From Flavobacterium sp. (GTDB taxonomy: Bacteria > Bacteroidota > Bacteroidia > Flavobacteriales > Flavobacteriaceae), in NCBI RefSeq assembly GCF_027531905.1, contig NZ_JAPZSU010000013.1:31383-95382 (forward strand): a stretch of 64,000 nt of DNA, read 5' to 3'. Below are positions 23,052-33,378 of the stretch, in pieces. Each line of letters begins with the position of its first letter. Positions within the stretch are counted from its first letter, which is position 1. The notes beneath the pieces were generated by a model. That model saw nothing but the letters and a program-made list of their open reading frames with translations. It had not been told where the DNA came from and made no database searches. Position numbers and translations under genes: made by a program.

Positions 23052-26000
23052 CTAATAATTAAGGTAGTGTAATTCTAATTGATTGCTGTTGAATTGCAGC
23101 ACAGCTTCTACATATTCTATTTTTATCGCCACAGCATTTTCTAAACTCTGAATGTATTGAAAAAAGTCAATTTCTCCATTTTTATAGCTGCTATTCGCCA
23201 CTTTGATTATTTCCTCAGATAATTTTTTCCCAGTAGCATTGTAATAATTGATGCTTTCTTGGTACTTGGCAATTTCATTTTGCTGTTGACGGATAAATTG
23301 CGTCATTTTTTGTTCTTGATTAAGTTTTTCCTCTTCCCAACTTTGCGATTCTAATTGTGCTACTTTGGTTTTGGAAACATTTCCTGTGAACAAAATAGGA
23401 ACCGCAATACCTACTTGAAAGCCATACAAAGATTGTGAGAGACCGTTATTTCGTCCCTGAAAATATTCCAAATTCAAATCGGGTAACCAATGCTGTTTTT
23501 GCAAAGCAATTTGGTTTTTATAGGTTTTGCTAATACTTTCTAAATAAGCAGTATGTAAAGCTTTATTTGAAGTAGTATCCAAAGCACTAATTGGCAATAA
23601 TTCTTTCTCAAGAATGCTTATTTTTTCATCGGATTGTACCAAAGCTTGCAAAGATTCGTATTGTGCTTTTTTCTCAAAATTGATTTGTGTGAGCTTGGTT
23701 TTAATTTGTCTGTATTTCGATTGGGCTGTAATTTTTTCTAAATAATTGGTTTCGCCCAATTCAAAACGACGGTCGCTGGCTTTAGAGAAGTTTTGATACA
23801 AACTATCCAAATAAAAATACAAACGTTCCTGATGTTGCCAATACACGATTTGCTCATAAGTTTTGGCTACTTGCAGTGAAAGTTTATTTTTTTGAAGCTC
23901 ATAATTGGCTTTCTCTTTCTCAAATTCTGAGGTATTTGCTTTCTTTTGCACTCCATAAACGGTAGGAAACAAAAAGCGTTGTTGTACTCCGAAAACTTTT
24001 AGCGGTAGATTATTCAAGGCCAAATTATTTTGGTCATATGAATAATACAGATTAGTTTTTTCGAAAGTAAAACTGCTTTTAATGTTCTCTTCCATTTTAT
24101 TGACTTGCAATGCTGCAGCCTTAATGCCTTTGTTGTTTTCAATAGCTTTGGCTATTACCGCTTCTCGTGACATATTGGTGTTTTGAGCAAATCCAAAACT
24201 ACTAGCCAACAAAAGTAAAACAGCGGTAAGGTGATTTTTGCCTTTTTTCAATTTTGGTCTTTTGAATTCTTTTGAATCAAAAACTTTAAAAAGAATCGGT
24301 AGTACAATTAATGTCAATACCGTAGCTGTAAAAAGTCCACCAATAACCACGGTGGCCAAAGGACGTTGCACCTCTGCTCCTGCCGATGACGAAATTGCCA
24401 TAGGTAAGAAACCTAAAGCAGCAGCGGCAGCTGTCAATAGTACTGGACGCAAACGGTTGGTAGTTCCTTTCAAAATTAAGGCATTCATATCGGTCATTCC
24501 TTGATGTTTTAGTTCTTTAAAATGTTCAATAAGCACGATTCCGTTCAATACTGCAATACCAAAAAGGGCAATAAAACCAACCCCTGCCGAAATACTAAAA
24601 GGCAAATCTCGTATCCATAAAAATAAAATGCCTCCCACGGCCGATAATGGAATCGCCGAATACACCATCAAAGCTTCCTTCATTGAGCCAAAAGCAAAAT
24701 GCAATAATAAAAATATCAAAAGTAAAGCAATAGGCACTGCTATGAGCAATCGGGCTTTGGCACTTTCTAAATTTTCGAATTGCCCGCCGTATTGCACATA
24801 ATATCCCGCGGGTAGCTTAATTTGCGTATCCACAATTTTTTGAATATCAGTCACTACACTTTGTAAATCTCTATTACGAACATTGATTCCAACTACAATA
24901 CGTCGGTTGGTATTGTCACGGGATATTTTGGCTGGACCTTCGGCATAATCAATTTTAGCTAACTCATTCAACGGGATTTGGCTCCCATCAGGGATAGAAA
25001 CATACAAGTTTTTTAAATCCTCAATACTTTTTCTATCGGTTTGGTCTAAACGAATCACCATATCGAATCGTTTTTCGCCTTCAAATACATTTCCAACTAC
25101 TTTTCCAGCGAAGCTCAGCGCGATGGCATCGTTCAAATCTTCAATATTCAAACCGTAGCGCGCAATTTTGGAGCGGTCGTATTGTACATACATTTGAGGC
25201 AAACCTTCTGTTTTTTCAATGATAACATCAGAAGCGCCAGGTACTTTTTTGATGGCGCGTTCTATTTCGTGCGCTTTTCTAGCCAAAACATCCAAATCGG
25301 TTCCGAAAATCTTAATTGCCACATCAGAACGTGTTCCAGAAATCAACTCATTAAAACGCATTTCAATAGGTTGTGTAAACTCGATTTCCATATTCGGAAT
25401 TTGAGCATTTAAGGCTTCTTTTATCTTATCAGCCAATTCATCTTTGGAAGTGGCAGAAACCCATTCTGATTTAGGTTTTAGTTTCACAATAATATCACTT
25501 TCCTCCATCGACATTGGATCGGTTGGGACTTCGGCAGCACCAATTCTAGATACGACTTGCTCTACTTCTGGGAAATTCTTCAATATAATTTTCTCCATTT
25601 TAGTAGTCGTTTCGATGGTTTTGGTCAAAGAAGTTCCTGTTTTTAAAACGGGTTGAACCACAAAATCCCCTTCGTCTAAAGTCGGAATAAATTCTCCTCC
25701 CATGGTGCTAAATAAAACAACAGCAAACATCAGTAAAGCAACTGCACCGTACATTACTTTTTTAGTATTATTTAAAGCCCATGTAATAACGGGAATATAC
25801 CAAGAATTTAATTTACGAATGAGCTTCTCAGAAATTGAGTTTGGATTTTCTCTTGTTGGTTTTAAAAACATCGAAGCTACAACAGGAACATAAGTAAAAC
25901 AGAAAATCATCGCACCCAATAAAGCAAAGCTAAACGTCATTGCCATTGGCTTGAACATTTTTCCTTCGATGCTTGACAAAGACAAAATCGGAATGAAAAC

Positions 26001-27386
26001 TATCAGAATGATTAACTGACCAAAAATGGCAGAATTCATCATTTTGGAAGCGCTTTTATAGGTGATTTGGTCAATTTCAATTTGGCGATTTTCTTTGTTT
26101 AATCCCGCCAAATGTGCCGAATTTTGAGCAATTTGAAAGGCAATAAATTCGACTATGATTACTGCTCCATCGATGATAATTCCAAAATCAATGGCACCCA
26201 AGCTCATCAAATTGGCATCGATTCCGAAAATATTCATAAACGAAATGGCAAACAGCAAACACAACGGAATCACAGAAGCCACGACCAATCCAGAACGCCA
26301 ATTTCCTAGCAATAAAACCACTACAAAAATTACAATCAAACAGCCTAAAATTAAATTCTCGGCTACTGTAAAAGTGGTTTTACCAACAAGTTCACTACGT
26401 TCTAAAAAACCATTAATATAAACGCCTTCCGGCAGTGATTTTTGGATTTCGGCTACTCTATCTTTGACATCACTAATGACTTGCTTAGAGTTGGCTCCTT
26501 TGAGCATCATCACTTGTCCAAGTACCTTCTCTCCTTCTCCATTTCCAGTTATCGCTCCAAAACGATTGGCATGACCAAATTGCACTTTGGCAACATTTTT
26601 AACCAAAACTGGTAGACCATTGGTGTTTTTCACCACAATGTTTTCAATATCCTGAATGCTATTGACTTTTCCTTCGCCACGAATGAAATAACTTTGATTC
26701 GTTTTTTCGATATAAGCCCCTCCGGCAATGCTGTTATTCTTCTCTAAAGCGGTAAAAATTTCAGTCAAGCTACAATTCATCGCCTTTAATTCCGAAGGAC
26801 GAATACTGATTTCGTATTGTTTTAAATAACCACCCCAAGTGTTGATTTCGACCACTCCATTAATTCCAGACAATTGTCGTTTCACAATCCAATCCTGAAT
26901 CGTTCTTAAATCGGTTATGGTATAGTTGTTTTTAAATTGGGGTTTCACCTCCAAAGTGTATTGATAAATTTCACCCAATCCAGTGGTAATTGGTCCCATT
27001 TCGGGTGTACCAAAACCTTCGGGGATTTTTTCGGAAGCCGCTTTTATTTTTTCGGCGATTAATTGACGAGGTAAATAAGTTCCCAAATCGTCATCAAAAA
27101 CAATGGTAACGACTGACAATCCGAATTTTGAAATCGAACGAATTTCTTTAACGCCAGGTAAATTGGCCATTTCTATCTCAACGGGATAGGTGATAAATTG
27201 CTCAATATCTTGGGTAGAAAGATTACGTGAAGTCGTAATAACCTGTACTTGATTATTGGTAACATCAGGAACAGCACCAATAGAAATTTGGAAAACAGAA
27301 AATAATCCAAAACCAAATACACCCAGTGTAAACAACAGTACAATGAGTTTATTTTGGATAGAAAATGCTATGATTTTATTCAGCAT
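23052..27386 (-). CDS. CusA/CzcA heavy-metal RND pump fused to a TolC-like outer membrane factor
   Basis: 1444 residues against about 1040 for a normal pump. Residues 1-1030 are the RND pump: helix 1 (NKLIVLLFTLGVFGFGLF), porter domains, helix 4 with GAIDFGIIIDGAVIIVEF, whose acidic residue relays protons, and a second duplicated half ending in KEFKRPKLKKGK. At about 1035 a hydrophobic segment (LTAVLLLLASSFGFAQN) looks like the signal peptide of a formerly separate protein. It is followed by about 390 residues with TolC-type coiled-coil helices (TNMSREAVIAKAIENNKGIKAAALQVNK and LESQSWEEEKLNQEQKMTQFI). The fusion is known in Bacteroidota. Exports Cu, Co, Zn or Cd; metal not determinable. Confidence 0.93.
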   Translation of the reverse strand: MLNKIIAFSIQNKLIVLLFTLGVFGFGLFSVFQISIGAVPDVTNNQVQVITTSRNLSTQDIEQFITYPVEIEMANLPGVKEIRSISKFGLSVVTIVFDDDLGTYLPRQLIAEKIKAASEKIPEGFGTPEMGPITTGLGEIYQYTLEVKPQFKNNYTITDLRTIQDWIVKRQLSGINGVVEINTWGGYLKQYEISIRPSELKAMNCSLTEIFTALEKNNSIAGGAYIEKTNQSYFIRGEGKVNSIQDIENIVVKNTNGLPVLVKNVAKVQFGHANRFGAITGNGEGEKVLGQVMMLKGANSKQVISDVKDRVAEIQKSLPEGVYINGFLERSELVGKTTFTVAENLILGCLIVIFVVVLLLGNWRSGLVVASVIPLCLLFAISFMNIFGIDANLMSLGAIDFGIIIDGAVIIVEFIAFQIAQNSAHLAGLNKENRQIEIDQITYKSASKMMNSAIFGQLIILIVFIPILSLSSIEGKMFKPMAMTFSFALLGAMIFCFTYVPVVASMFLKPTRENPNSISEKLIRKLNSWYIPVITWALNNTKKVMYGAVALLMFAVVLFSTMGGEFIPTLDEGDFVVQPVLKTGTSLTKTIETTTKMEKIILKNFPEVEQVVSRIGAAEVPTDPMSMEESDIIVKLKPKSEWVSATSKDELADKIKEALNAQIPNMEIEFTQPIEMRFNELISGTRSDVAIKIFGTDLDVLARKAHEIERAIKKVPGASDVIIEKTEGLPQMYVQYDRSKIARYGLNIEDLNDAIALSFAGKVVGNVFEGEKRFDMVIRLDQTDRKSIEDLKNLYVSIPDGSQIPLNELAKIDYAEGPAKISRDNTNRRIVVGINVRNRDLQSVVTDIQKIVDTQIKLPAGYYVQYGGQFENLESAKARLLIAVPIALLLIFLLLHFAFGSMKEALMVYSAIPLSAVGGILFLWIRDLPFSISAGVGFIALFGIAVLNGIVLIEHFKELKHQGMTDMNALILKGTTNRLRPVLLTAAAAALGFLPMAISSSAGAEVQRPLATVVIGGLFTATVLTLIVLPILFKVFDSKEFKRPKLKKGKNHLTAVLLLLASSFGFAQNTNMSREAVIAKAIENNKGIKAAALQVNKMEENIKSSFTFEKTNLYYSYDQNNLALNNLPLKVFGVQQRFLFPTVYGVQKKANTSEFEKEKANYELQKNKLSLQVAKTYEQIVYWQHQERLYFYLDSLYQNFSKASDRRFELGETNYLEKITAQSKYRQIKTKLTQINFEKKAQYESLQALVQSDEKISILEKELLPISALDTTSNKALHTAYLESISKTYKNQIALQKQHWLPDLNLEYFQGRNNGLSQSLYGFQVGIAVPILFTGNVSKTKVAQLESQSWEEEKLNQEQKMTQFIRQQQNEIAKYQESINYYNATGKKLSEEIIKVANSSYKNGEIDFFQYIQSLENAVAIKIEYVEAVLQFNSNQLELHYLNY

Positions 27387-27481
27387 ACTAGTAAATTAAA
27401 AATTAGACGTTAGAATTATTAGACAACTAATAACTCACGAAATAGTACCTATCAAAAAGATAAGAAACAACGAAATAACTT

Positions 27482-27886
27482 TTAAACTAGTTTAGGCGGC
27501 TGCCAAATAGAAGTAAAAACATTAGATACATACCATTCTTTATAAATCGGAAGTGGTTGATTTATATTAATTTGTATAGGTTTTTTTAAAGTAAAAACAG
27601 ATTGAGTTTCCGTAAAGGCTAAGACAACCGTATCAAGATTAATAGTCTGGCTTTTAAACGGCAAATTTTCATGTTTATCGTGCCCATCAGTATCGGCATG
27701 TTTGTTGAGATTATTGTAGTGACTTATGGTAAAATCGATAAAAGAAAAAGCTTGTTCTTGATTGTGATTTTGATGCTCTAAATAATGTTGGATTAAATTA
27801 GGAATTTTGAATAACTGCCCAATTTCTGTGTTGGAATACACAAAAACAAATAAAAACAAAAGGGTCGTTATTTTTTTGACAGACAT
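27482..27886 (-). CDS. Small His-rich exported protein upstream of the RND operon
   Basis: 134 residues from the ATG at 27886 (MSVKKITTLLFLFVFVYSNT, signal peptide or anchor); a start 15 bases upstream is possible. The mature part has a His-rich, acidic middle (HYLEHQNHNQEQAF and HADTDGHDKHENL) and ends in a short PIYKEWYVSNVFTSIW segment. Similar small proteins sit in front of CusA-type pumps in Bacteroidota; a metal-scavenging or sensing role in the periplasm is plausible from the histidines, but is inference. First gene of the metal operon, about 95 bases before the pump. Confidence 0.65.
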   Translation of the reverse strand: MSVKKITTLLFLFVFVYSNTEIGQLFKIPNLIQHYLEHQNHNQEQAFSFIDFTISHYNNLNKHADTDGHDKHENLPFKSQTINLDTVVLAFTETQSVFTLKKPIQININQPLPIYKEWYVSNVFTSIWQPPKLV

Positions 27887-28211
27887 AAATAAATACTTCA
27901 AAAGGATATAGCTCCAAACTATAGCACAAAAATAAGAAGTAAATATATGAAATATCTTAAGAATGGCTTAAAAGAGCTTAATAAAAATATAAGACTACTT
28001 GGGTTCCTTTTCCAGTTTCACTGATAATTTAAACGTTCAATTAGATACTAATGAAATAAAAAAAATCATAATATCTTATGTTTCAAAATTATTGTACAAT
28101 CACAAATCCACTTTCTCATAGGTGAAATTCCAAAGGAGTTACTGTTTTTTTGACAACTAATCCTAGATATTCAACTTTGAAAGTAGAATCACATTTGACT
28201 TTCCTTACCAA

Positions 28212-28245
28212 AAAAAAGCCCCAAATAATGTTCAATTATTTGGGG
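28212..28245 (-). terminator. Intrinsic terminator for the YeiH gene
   Basis: Stem CCCCAAATAA / TTATTTGGGG with 7-base loop, followed on the minus strand by seven T. The gap 27903-28211 upstream of the metal operon holds no gene that I can support. Confidence 0.88.
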
Positions 28246-28279
28246 TATTTTATTGTAATAATTAACCTTTATATATCCA

Positions 28280-29260
28280 TTAATTCAATTTGAGAATCAC
28301 AAATAATGAAGTAGAAGCAATAAACATCCATAAAAACACTCCTTGTAACAAAGGTTTTACGCCAACTTCTTTTAGTTTGCTTATATTTAAACCTGAACCT
28401 ATTAGAAATAAAGTAACTGTTAATCCTAGTTTAGCAATAGTTACCAAATATGGAGCGACAATAGCAACTGAGGAAACATAAGTATTTACAACTAAAGCCA
28501 AAATAAATAAGAAAATAAAATATGGAATTTTTACTTTGCTTTTTCCATTTTTAAACAAATAAGAAGACCCAATAGCAATTGGAATAATCCACAAAGCTCT
28601 AGCAAGTTTTACTGTAGTTGCCATTTGCAAAGCCTCCGTCCCAAATTTATTAGCAGCTCCCACAACAGAACTAGTATCATGAATAGCAATGGCGCACCAC
28701 AAACCAAAATCATGCTGCGAAAGTGACAACCAATGTCCAATTGCTGGAAACAAAAACAAAGCGACAGAATTTAAAATGAAAATAACCCCTAATCCAACCG
28801 AAGTTTGATTTTCATTCGATTTGACAACTGGAGCAATTGCTGCAATAGCACTCCCTCCACAAATGGCTGTACCACATGAAATCAAATGAGATATTTTTTT
28901 ATCAATACCCATCCATTTCCCAATAAAAAAACCTAAAATCAGGGTAGAGAAAATCGAAACCACTGTGAACACAAATCCTTCTTTTCCAGCAGCAATAGCA
29001 CTATGCAAATTCATTCCAAAACCTAGCCCAACGACTGATATTTGTAGCAATATAGAAGTAGCTTTATGGTTGAGATGCAAAAAAGGATGTCCAAACAGAT
29101 TAGCAATAACCAACCCTATTACTAATGCAACGGGTGGAGAAATTATAGGAAAAGCAACACATGAAACTAGTAGTAAAACAAATATAATTTGTTGTGTTGT
29201 TCTACTCAATTGAAAAAAATGTGTTTTTGGTATACTATTATTATTTGATGTGGTCTCCAT
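28280..29260 (-). CDS. YeiH family (UPF0324) membrane protein, putative sulfate/sulfite exporter
   Basis: 326 residues from the ATG at 29260 (METTSNNN); the longer frame upstream has no support. About ten helices. Family-specific stretches: VGLGFGMNLHSAIAAG, LISCGTAICGGSAIAAIAPV (about 125-145) and WCAIAIHDTSSVVGAA (about 195-210). The family is annotated as a putative sulfate exporter; in enterobacteria YeiH is controlled by the neighbouring LysR regulator YeiE, which is tied to sulfite response. Here a LysR gene lies directly upstream on the same strand (about 75 bases), so the pairing is preserved. Confidence 0.9.
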   Translation of the reverse strand: METTSNNNSIPKTHFFQLSRTTQQIIFVLLLVSCVAFPIISPPVALVIGLVIANLFGHPFLHLNHKATSILLQISVVGLGFGMNLHSAIAAGKEGFVFTVVSIFSTLILGFFIGKWMGIDKKISHLISCGTAICGGSAIAAIAPVVKSNENQTSVGLGVIFILNSVALFLFPAIGHWLSLSQHDFGLWCAIAIHDTSSVVGAANKFGTEALQMATTVKLARALWIIPIAIGSSYLFKNGKSKVKIPYFIFLFILALVVNTYVSSVAIVAPYLVTIAKLGLTVTLFLIGSGLNISKLKEVGVKPLLQGVFLWMFIASTSLFVILKLN

Positions 29261-29334
29261 TGTGAAGTAGTTTAAAATTACTTTACAAAGGTCTGACGAA
29301 TGCATTTAAAAAGCCAATACCAAAAAACGATTGA

Positions 29335-30231
29335 TTATAACAAGAAGTTATAGTGTTCTGAAATATTCCGAATAAACAATTCCGATAAAGTATCTGATTT
29401 ACCAACTAAAGTTATGGTGTAAAAAAAACGCTCAATGACTAAATTCTCTACATCTAAAATAATTAATTCTTTGTTTTTCAGCTCTTTTGATACCGCATGA
29501 ATCGATATAAATGCGAAACAATCCGAATGCAATAAATAAGACTTAATACTTTCTGTACTACCTAATTGCATTTCAATTTGCAAATCGGATAATTTGACAT
29601 TTTGTTGTTTTAGGGCGTATTCAATAACTTCAAGTGTTCCAGAACCTCTTTCTCGAGTTACCAAATGAAGTGTTTTTAAGGTTGCAATAGCGATTTCATT
29701 AGTTTGTGCCAAAGGATGATTGGCTCTACAAACCAATACCAATTCATCTTTCAAAAAAGGAACATATTTAATCGACTGATTTTTAGACTGCCCTTCTACT
29801 ACTCCAACTTCAATTTCCTTGTTGAGTAATGCATTTTCTATTTGCTCTGTATTTCCATTAATCAAATGAATACTTATTCCTTTTTCTTTTTTGTGAAATC
29901 GAGCTAAAATTGGAGAAATAACATATTGCGAAAGTGTTGTGCTTGCTCCAAGTCGCAATAATCCTTGGCGTTTGGTCACAAAAGAGCTCATATCAAACTC
30001 AATCTCACGATAAATATCAAAAATAGATTTGGTATGTTGCAACAAAAGATGACCAGCTGGTGTTAAAGCAATTTTAGAACCATTTCGTTCAAAAAGCTTC
30101 GTTTTGTAGGTCTCTTCTAGTTCTTGAATGTGTTTTGAAACGGCTGGCTGACTAATATACAATTCCGCAGCCGCCTTAGTAAAATTAAGTCGAATTGCTA
30201 CGGTATAAAATACTTTTAACCTAAAATCCAT
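29335..30231 (-). CDS. LysR-family transcriptional regulator (YeiE-like context)
   Basis: 298 residues. N-terminal winged helix with the usual core FYTVAIRLNFTKAAAELYISQPAVSKHIQELEETYKTKLFERNGSKIALTPAG, then a linker helix and a periplasmic-binding-protein-like effector domain (about 90-298, LRLGASTTLSQYVISPILARF). The effector domain is of the CysB/Cbl/YeiE subgroup by feel. It is followed by the YeiH gene, so it probably activates that gene in response to a sulfur compound. Transcribed in the same direction, which differs from the usual divergent LysR layout. Confidence 0.9.
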   Translation of the reverse strand: MDFRLKVFYTVAIRLNFTKAAAELYISQPAVSKHIQELEETYKTKLFERNGSKIALTPAGHLLLQHTKSIFDIYREIEFDMSSFVTKRQGLLRLGASTTLSQYVISPILARFHKKEKGISIHLINGNTEQIENALLNKEIEVGVVEGQSKNQSIKYVPFLKDELVLVCRANHPLAQTNEIAIATLKTLHLVTRERGSGTLEVIEYALKQQNVKLSDLQIEMQLGSTESIKSYLLHSDCFAFISIHAVSKELKNKELIILDVENLVIERFFYTITLVGKSDTLSELFIRNISEHYNFLL

Positions 30232-30260
30232 CTGTTACATTTAAAAAATTCTATTTAAAA

Positions 30261-32288
30261 CTATAATAGCCCGTGATATTTACGCACAAACCATTCTGTT
30301 GACAAACAAATTGCAATCAAAATTAAAAGCCAAATCCAATCAATCAAAGGTGATTTGATGGCATTATCTTTTTCAATCGCTTTGTACGATTCATCTGCAA
30401 GCAATTGCTGTATCAATTGTTCAACTTGTGAAGGAAGAAATACTTTCCCTTTCGTTTGCTCGGCCAATTGGGATAATTTGGTGTAATCAGGAGCAACAAA
30501 TTGTTTTTCGATATCAAAATCTAGAATTTCAAAACGCCCTGAATAACTGGTTTTGGTATTCAATTCCTTTACAGTAAAGGTATAACTTCCAGCGGAAAGT
30601 CCATCTAAATTAACTTGATATGCATTGGTTCCTTTAAGCAAATCATAATTTTTGGTTTGCTTATTTTTTACATTTGTGACAGAAATAGTTAGTCGCGCAT
30701 TGTCATCAAACTCATAATTTTTATTAAAAAACTGAGCGGTAATAGCAATTGCTTCTCCTGAATTATAAAAGTTCTCGTGATTAACAACCAATGATTTTTT
30801 TGAACTATTAGAAGCTAAAAACTGAATGGTTTTATCGATAAAAACATCATATTTTTCAAATGATTGCTGGTCCACGTGGGATTGTAATCGCCATTTCCAG
30901 CTATTTTCTCCTAACAAATACGCAGCTCGTTTTCCGCCTGTTTCAGTAAATGCTAACAAAGGTAAACCTGTATCTAAACTTCGTATTTTGGAAGAAAGTA
31001 AAACCGTAACATTCTCTTTCGCGGTAATGGTACCAAAAGGATGTGCCAAGGGAGGAAAACTTTCAAAACCTATATTTTCCAAAGCAAACAAATTGAATTT
31101 TGTATTGAATGACGGTAAGAAATCTTCTTTTTGATTGGTGACTTTAAAATCCAAATCATTTTGTTGTTGATTCAGAAAATTAAAATCTGTCGTCATTCCT
31201 GTAACCACTAACGTATTAATACCAGCGGCTTTAGCACCATCAAAAATAGATTTGAAACTTGCATTGGGTTGGTATAAAACCAAAACATTATAACCTGACA
31301 ATGATTTGATTTCTTGAGGCTTAACAATGCTCACTTTACGTTGTGCATTAGTTTCAATAGCGCGTTTAAACGCGCTTAAATCAGGATGATTAATTGCCGA
31401 AACCAATCCAACTGTCGTTTTTTGGTCCAATACTTCAACAGCAAAATTCTTGGTGTTATTGTAATTGTTTTTTTCTTTTACACCAGCAGTAATGTTGGCT
31501 TTGAATAAATGCAAGCCAATTTTATCAGCAGGTAAAAAAACGGTAACTGTCGCGGTTCTTTGTCCAGCAGTAAAACTTACCGCTTGTTTTAAAATTGTAT
31601 TTTTTCCTTCTGAAATTGAAAAGTTAGCCGTACTCAAACGCTTTCCAGAATATTGAACAAAAACTTCTACTGGGAATTTATTCTTGTAAAATGCATATTT
31701 GTTGACATTCAACTGACTGATTTTTAAGTCAAAAACAGCAGTGGTATCCCCTAGAACTACAGGAAAAACACTATTTTCTGAATCAAAACTATAAACATAG
31801 TCATCTCCAGAAGTTTGGTTTCCATCTGTAAGTAACACTGTAGGGTAACGAAGATTTTTATTCAAATTCTTTAACTCTTTGGCTACAACATCCAACTGTG
31901 TTTGTTTTCCTTTAAAATTAAAGATATCTGATGGTTGCAACGTCGCATCAAACAAAAAAGGTTGTACCTCAAATTTATTTTGCAAGTCTTTATTGGAAAC
32001 CAATGCTTCATACACTTTTTCGGCTTGTGCATTAGCTTTCAAAAAAGAAATTGAGCTAGAATTATCGACAACGATAGGCAATGGTGTTTTGATAATTACT
32101 AATTCTGTTCTACTGATGATAGGATTTATCAATAACAATAGAAGACCAAAAATTGAAGCAAAACGCAAAAAAGCCAAAAGCCAATACACTTTAGATTGAC
32201 TTTTGGCTTTATATAGGTATTGAAAATACGACAAAACAGCAGCTATAACTATTGAAAGAATCAGTAATAGAAGGGTGTTTGTTGTCAT
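30261..32288 (-). CDS. Large membrane protein with vWA-like and C-terminal anchor domains
   Basis: 675 residues. Two N-terminal helices (about 5-22 and 38-58, ending LLINPIIS) are followed by a region reading PLPIVVDNSSSISFLK (MIDAS-like DxSxS), TVLLTDGNQTSGDDYVYSF and a large periplasmic part rich in beta strands. One C-terminal helix (WIWLLILIAICLSTEWFVRKY) closes it. This is the Bacteroidota family related to BatA-type aerotolerance proteins and to uncharacterised membrane proteins with a GATase-like segment. Role unknown; possibly envelope homeostasis. It lies upstream of the LysR gene with about 30 bases between. Confidence 0.75.
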   Translation of the reverse strand: MTTNTLLLLILSIVIAAVLSYFQYLYKAKSQSKVYWLLAFLRFASIFGLLLLLINPIISRTELVIIKTPLPIVVDNSSSISFLKANAQAEKVYEALVSNKDLQNKFEVQPFLFDATLQPSDIFNFKGKQTQLDVVAKELKNLNKNLRYPTVLLTDGNQTSGDDYVYSFDSENSVFPVVLGDTTAVFDLKISQLNVNKYAFYKNKFPVEVFVQYSGKRLSTANFSISEGKNTILKQAVSFTAGQRTATVTVFLPADKIGLHLFKANITAGVKEKNNYNNTKNFAVEVLDQKTTVGLVSAINHPDLSAFKRAIETNAQRKVSIVKPQEIKSLSGYNVLVLYQPNASFKSIFDGAKAAGINTLVVTGMTTDFNFLNQQQNDLDFKVTNQKEDFLPSFNTKFNLFALENIGFESFPPLAHPFGTITAKENVTVLLSSKIRSLDTGLPLLAFTETGGKRAAYLLGENSWKWRLQSHVDQQSFEKYDVFIDKTIQFLASNSSKKSLVVNHENFYNSGEAIAITAQFFNKNYEFDDNARLTISVTNVKNKQTKNYDLLKGTNAYQVNLDGLSAGSYTFTVKELNTKTSYSGRFEILDFDIEKQFVAPDYTKLSQLAEQTKGKVFLPSQVEQLIQQLLADESYKAIEKDNAIKSPLIDWIWLLILIAICLSTEWFVRKYHGLL

Positions 32289-32378
32289 ATTTTAATTATA
32301 ATTGAGCATATTCTATCAATATTCTGGGTTGTTTCAGATTCAATACTGAGTACTAAAATCTGAATACTGAATACTTTT

Positions 32379-33125
32379 TTAGGTAAGCATTCCACCACAA
32401 ACGTTCAATACTTGACCTGTAACGTAAGCGCTCATATCTGAAGCAAAGAACAAACAAGCATTGGCAACATCATCAGTAGAACCTCCGCGTTTCAATGGAA
32501 TACCTTCTCTCCAACCTTTTACTACATCTTCACTTAATTTTGCAGTCATTTCGGTTTCAATAAAACCTGGAGCAATTACATTGCAACGAATATTACGAGA
32601 ACCCAATTCAAGTGCAACCGATTTTGAAAAACCAATCACACCCGCTTTTGAAGCAGCATAATTAGTTTGTCCCGCATTTCCTTTTACCCCCACAACAGAA
32701 CTCATATTGATAATAGAACCTGAGCGTTGTTTCAAAAATGTTTTTTGAATTGCTTTTGTCATATTAAACACAGATTTCAAGTTAACATCAATAACTTGAT
32801 CAAAATCAGCCTCCGACATACGCATTAACAAGTTGTCTTTTGTGATTCCAGCGTTGTTAATCAAAATGTCAACTGTTCCAAAATCAGCCAAAACAGCATC
32901 AACAAATTTTTGTGCTTCTTCAAAATCAGCTGCATTAGACTGATAGCCTTTTGCTTTGATTCCCATTGCGTTTAATTCATTTTCTAAAGCTTCTGCAGAG
33001 GCAACAGATGAACTATATGTAAAAGCAACATTGGCTCCGTTTTTTGCAAAAACTTCAGCTATTCCTTTTCCAATTCCACGACTTGCACCAGTAATTATGG
33101 CAACTTTTCCTTCTAGTAATTTCAT
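32379..33125 (-). CDS. fabG: 3-oxoacyl-[acyl-carrier-protein] reductase
   Basis: 248 residues, short-chain dehydrogenase. NADPH loop GASRGIGKGIAEVF (about 13-26), NNAGITKDNLLMRM, catalytic Ser in INMSSVVGVKGNAGQTNYAASKAG with Tyr-x-x-x-Lys (YAASK), and C-terminal FIETEMTAKL and SAYVTGQVLNVCGGML, which separate FabG from other SDRs. Reduces beta-ketoacyl-ACP in type II fatty acid synthesis, cytoplasm. Single gene in the window. Confidence 0.95.
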   Translation of the reverse strand: MKLLEGKVAIITGASRGIGKGIAEVFAKNGANVAFTYSSSVASAEALENELNAMGIKAKGYQSNAADFEEAQKFVDAVLADFGTVDILINNAGITKDNLLMRMSEADFDQVIDVNLKSVFNMTKAIQKTFLKQRSGSIINMSSVVGVKGNAGQTNYAASKAGVIGFSKSVALELGSRNIRCNVIAPGFIETEMTAKLSEDVVKGWREGIPLKRGGSTDDVANACLFFASDMSAYVTGQVLNVCGGMLT

Positions 33126-33340
33126 TTTTAGTCAATATTTGTTTTTCGAAAATGGTTCACTCAATTTCTTCTTAATTTCAGAAAAAGCTGATTTCACTTT
33201 CAAAAGATTAATTATTTTCAAGAACTATATAATCTTTTAATAGGTAAGTATCAAAAGTATTTTTGGAGTGCCAAATATAAGATATTTCCTTTTTAAAAAA
33301 AATTAACCTCCACTATAACCATCATTGCCATACAAACTAC

Positions 33341-33363
33341 AAAAAAAGTGGCTTGCACCACTT
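33341..33363 (-). terminator. Intrinsic terminator after proline dehydrogenase
   Basis: AAGTGG / CCACTT stem followed on the minus strand by a run of seven T, just after the gene's stop codon. Confidence 0.75.
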
Positions 33364-33378
33364 CTTGTTTTGAATGTA

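Noticed and set aside
27903..28211. Gene or riboswitch upstream of the metal operon
   Set aside because: No ORF with coding character and no conserved aptamer pattern recognised.
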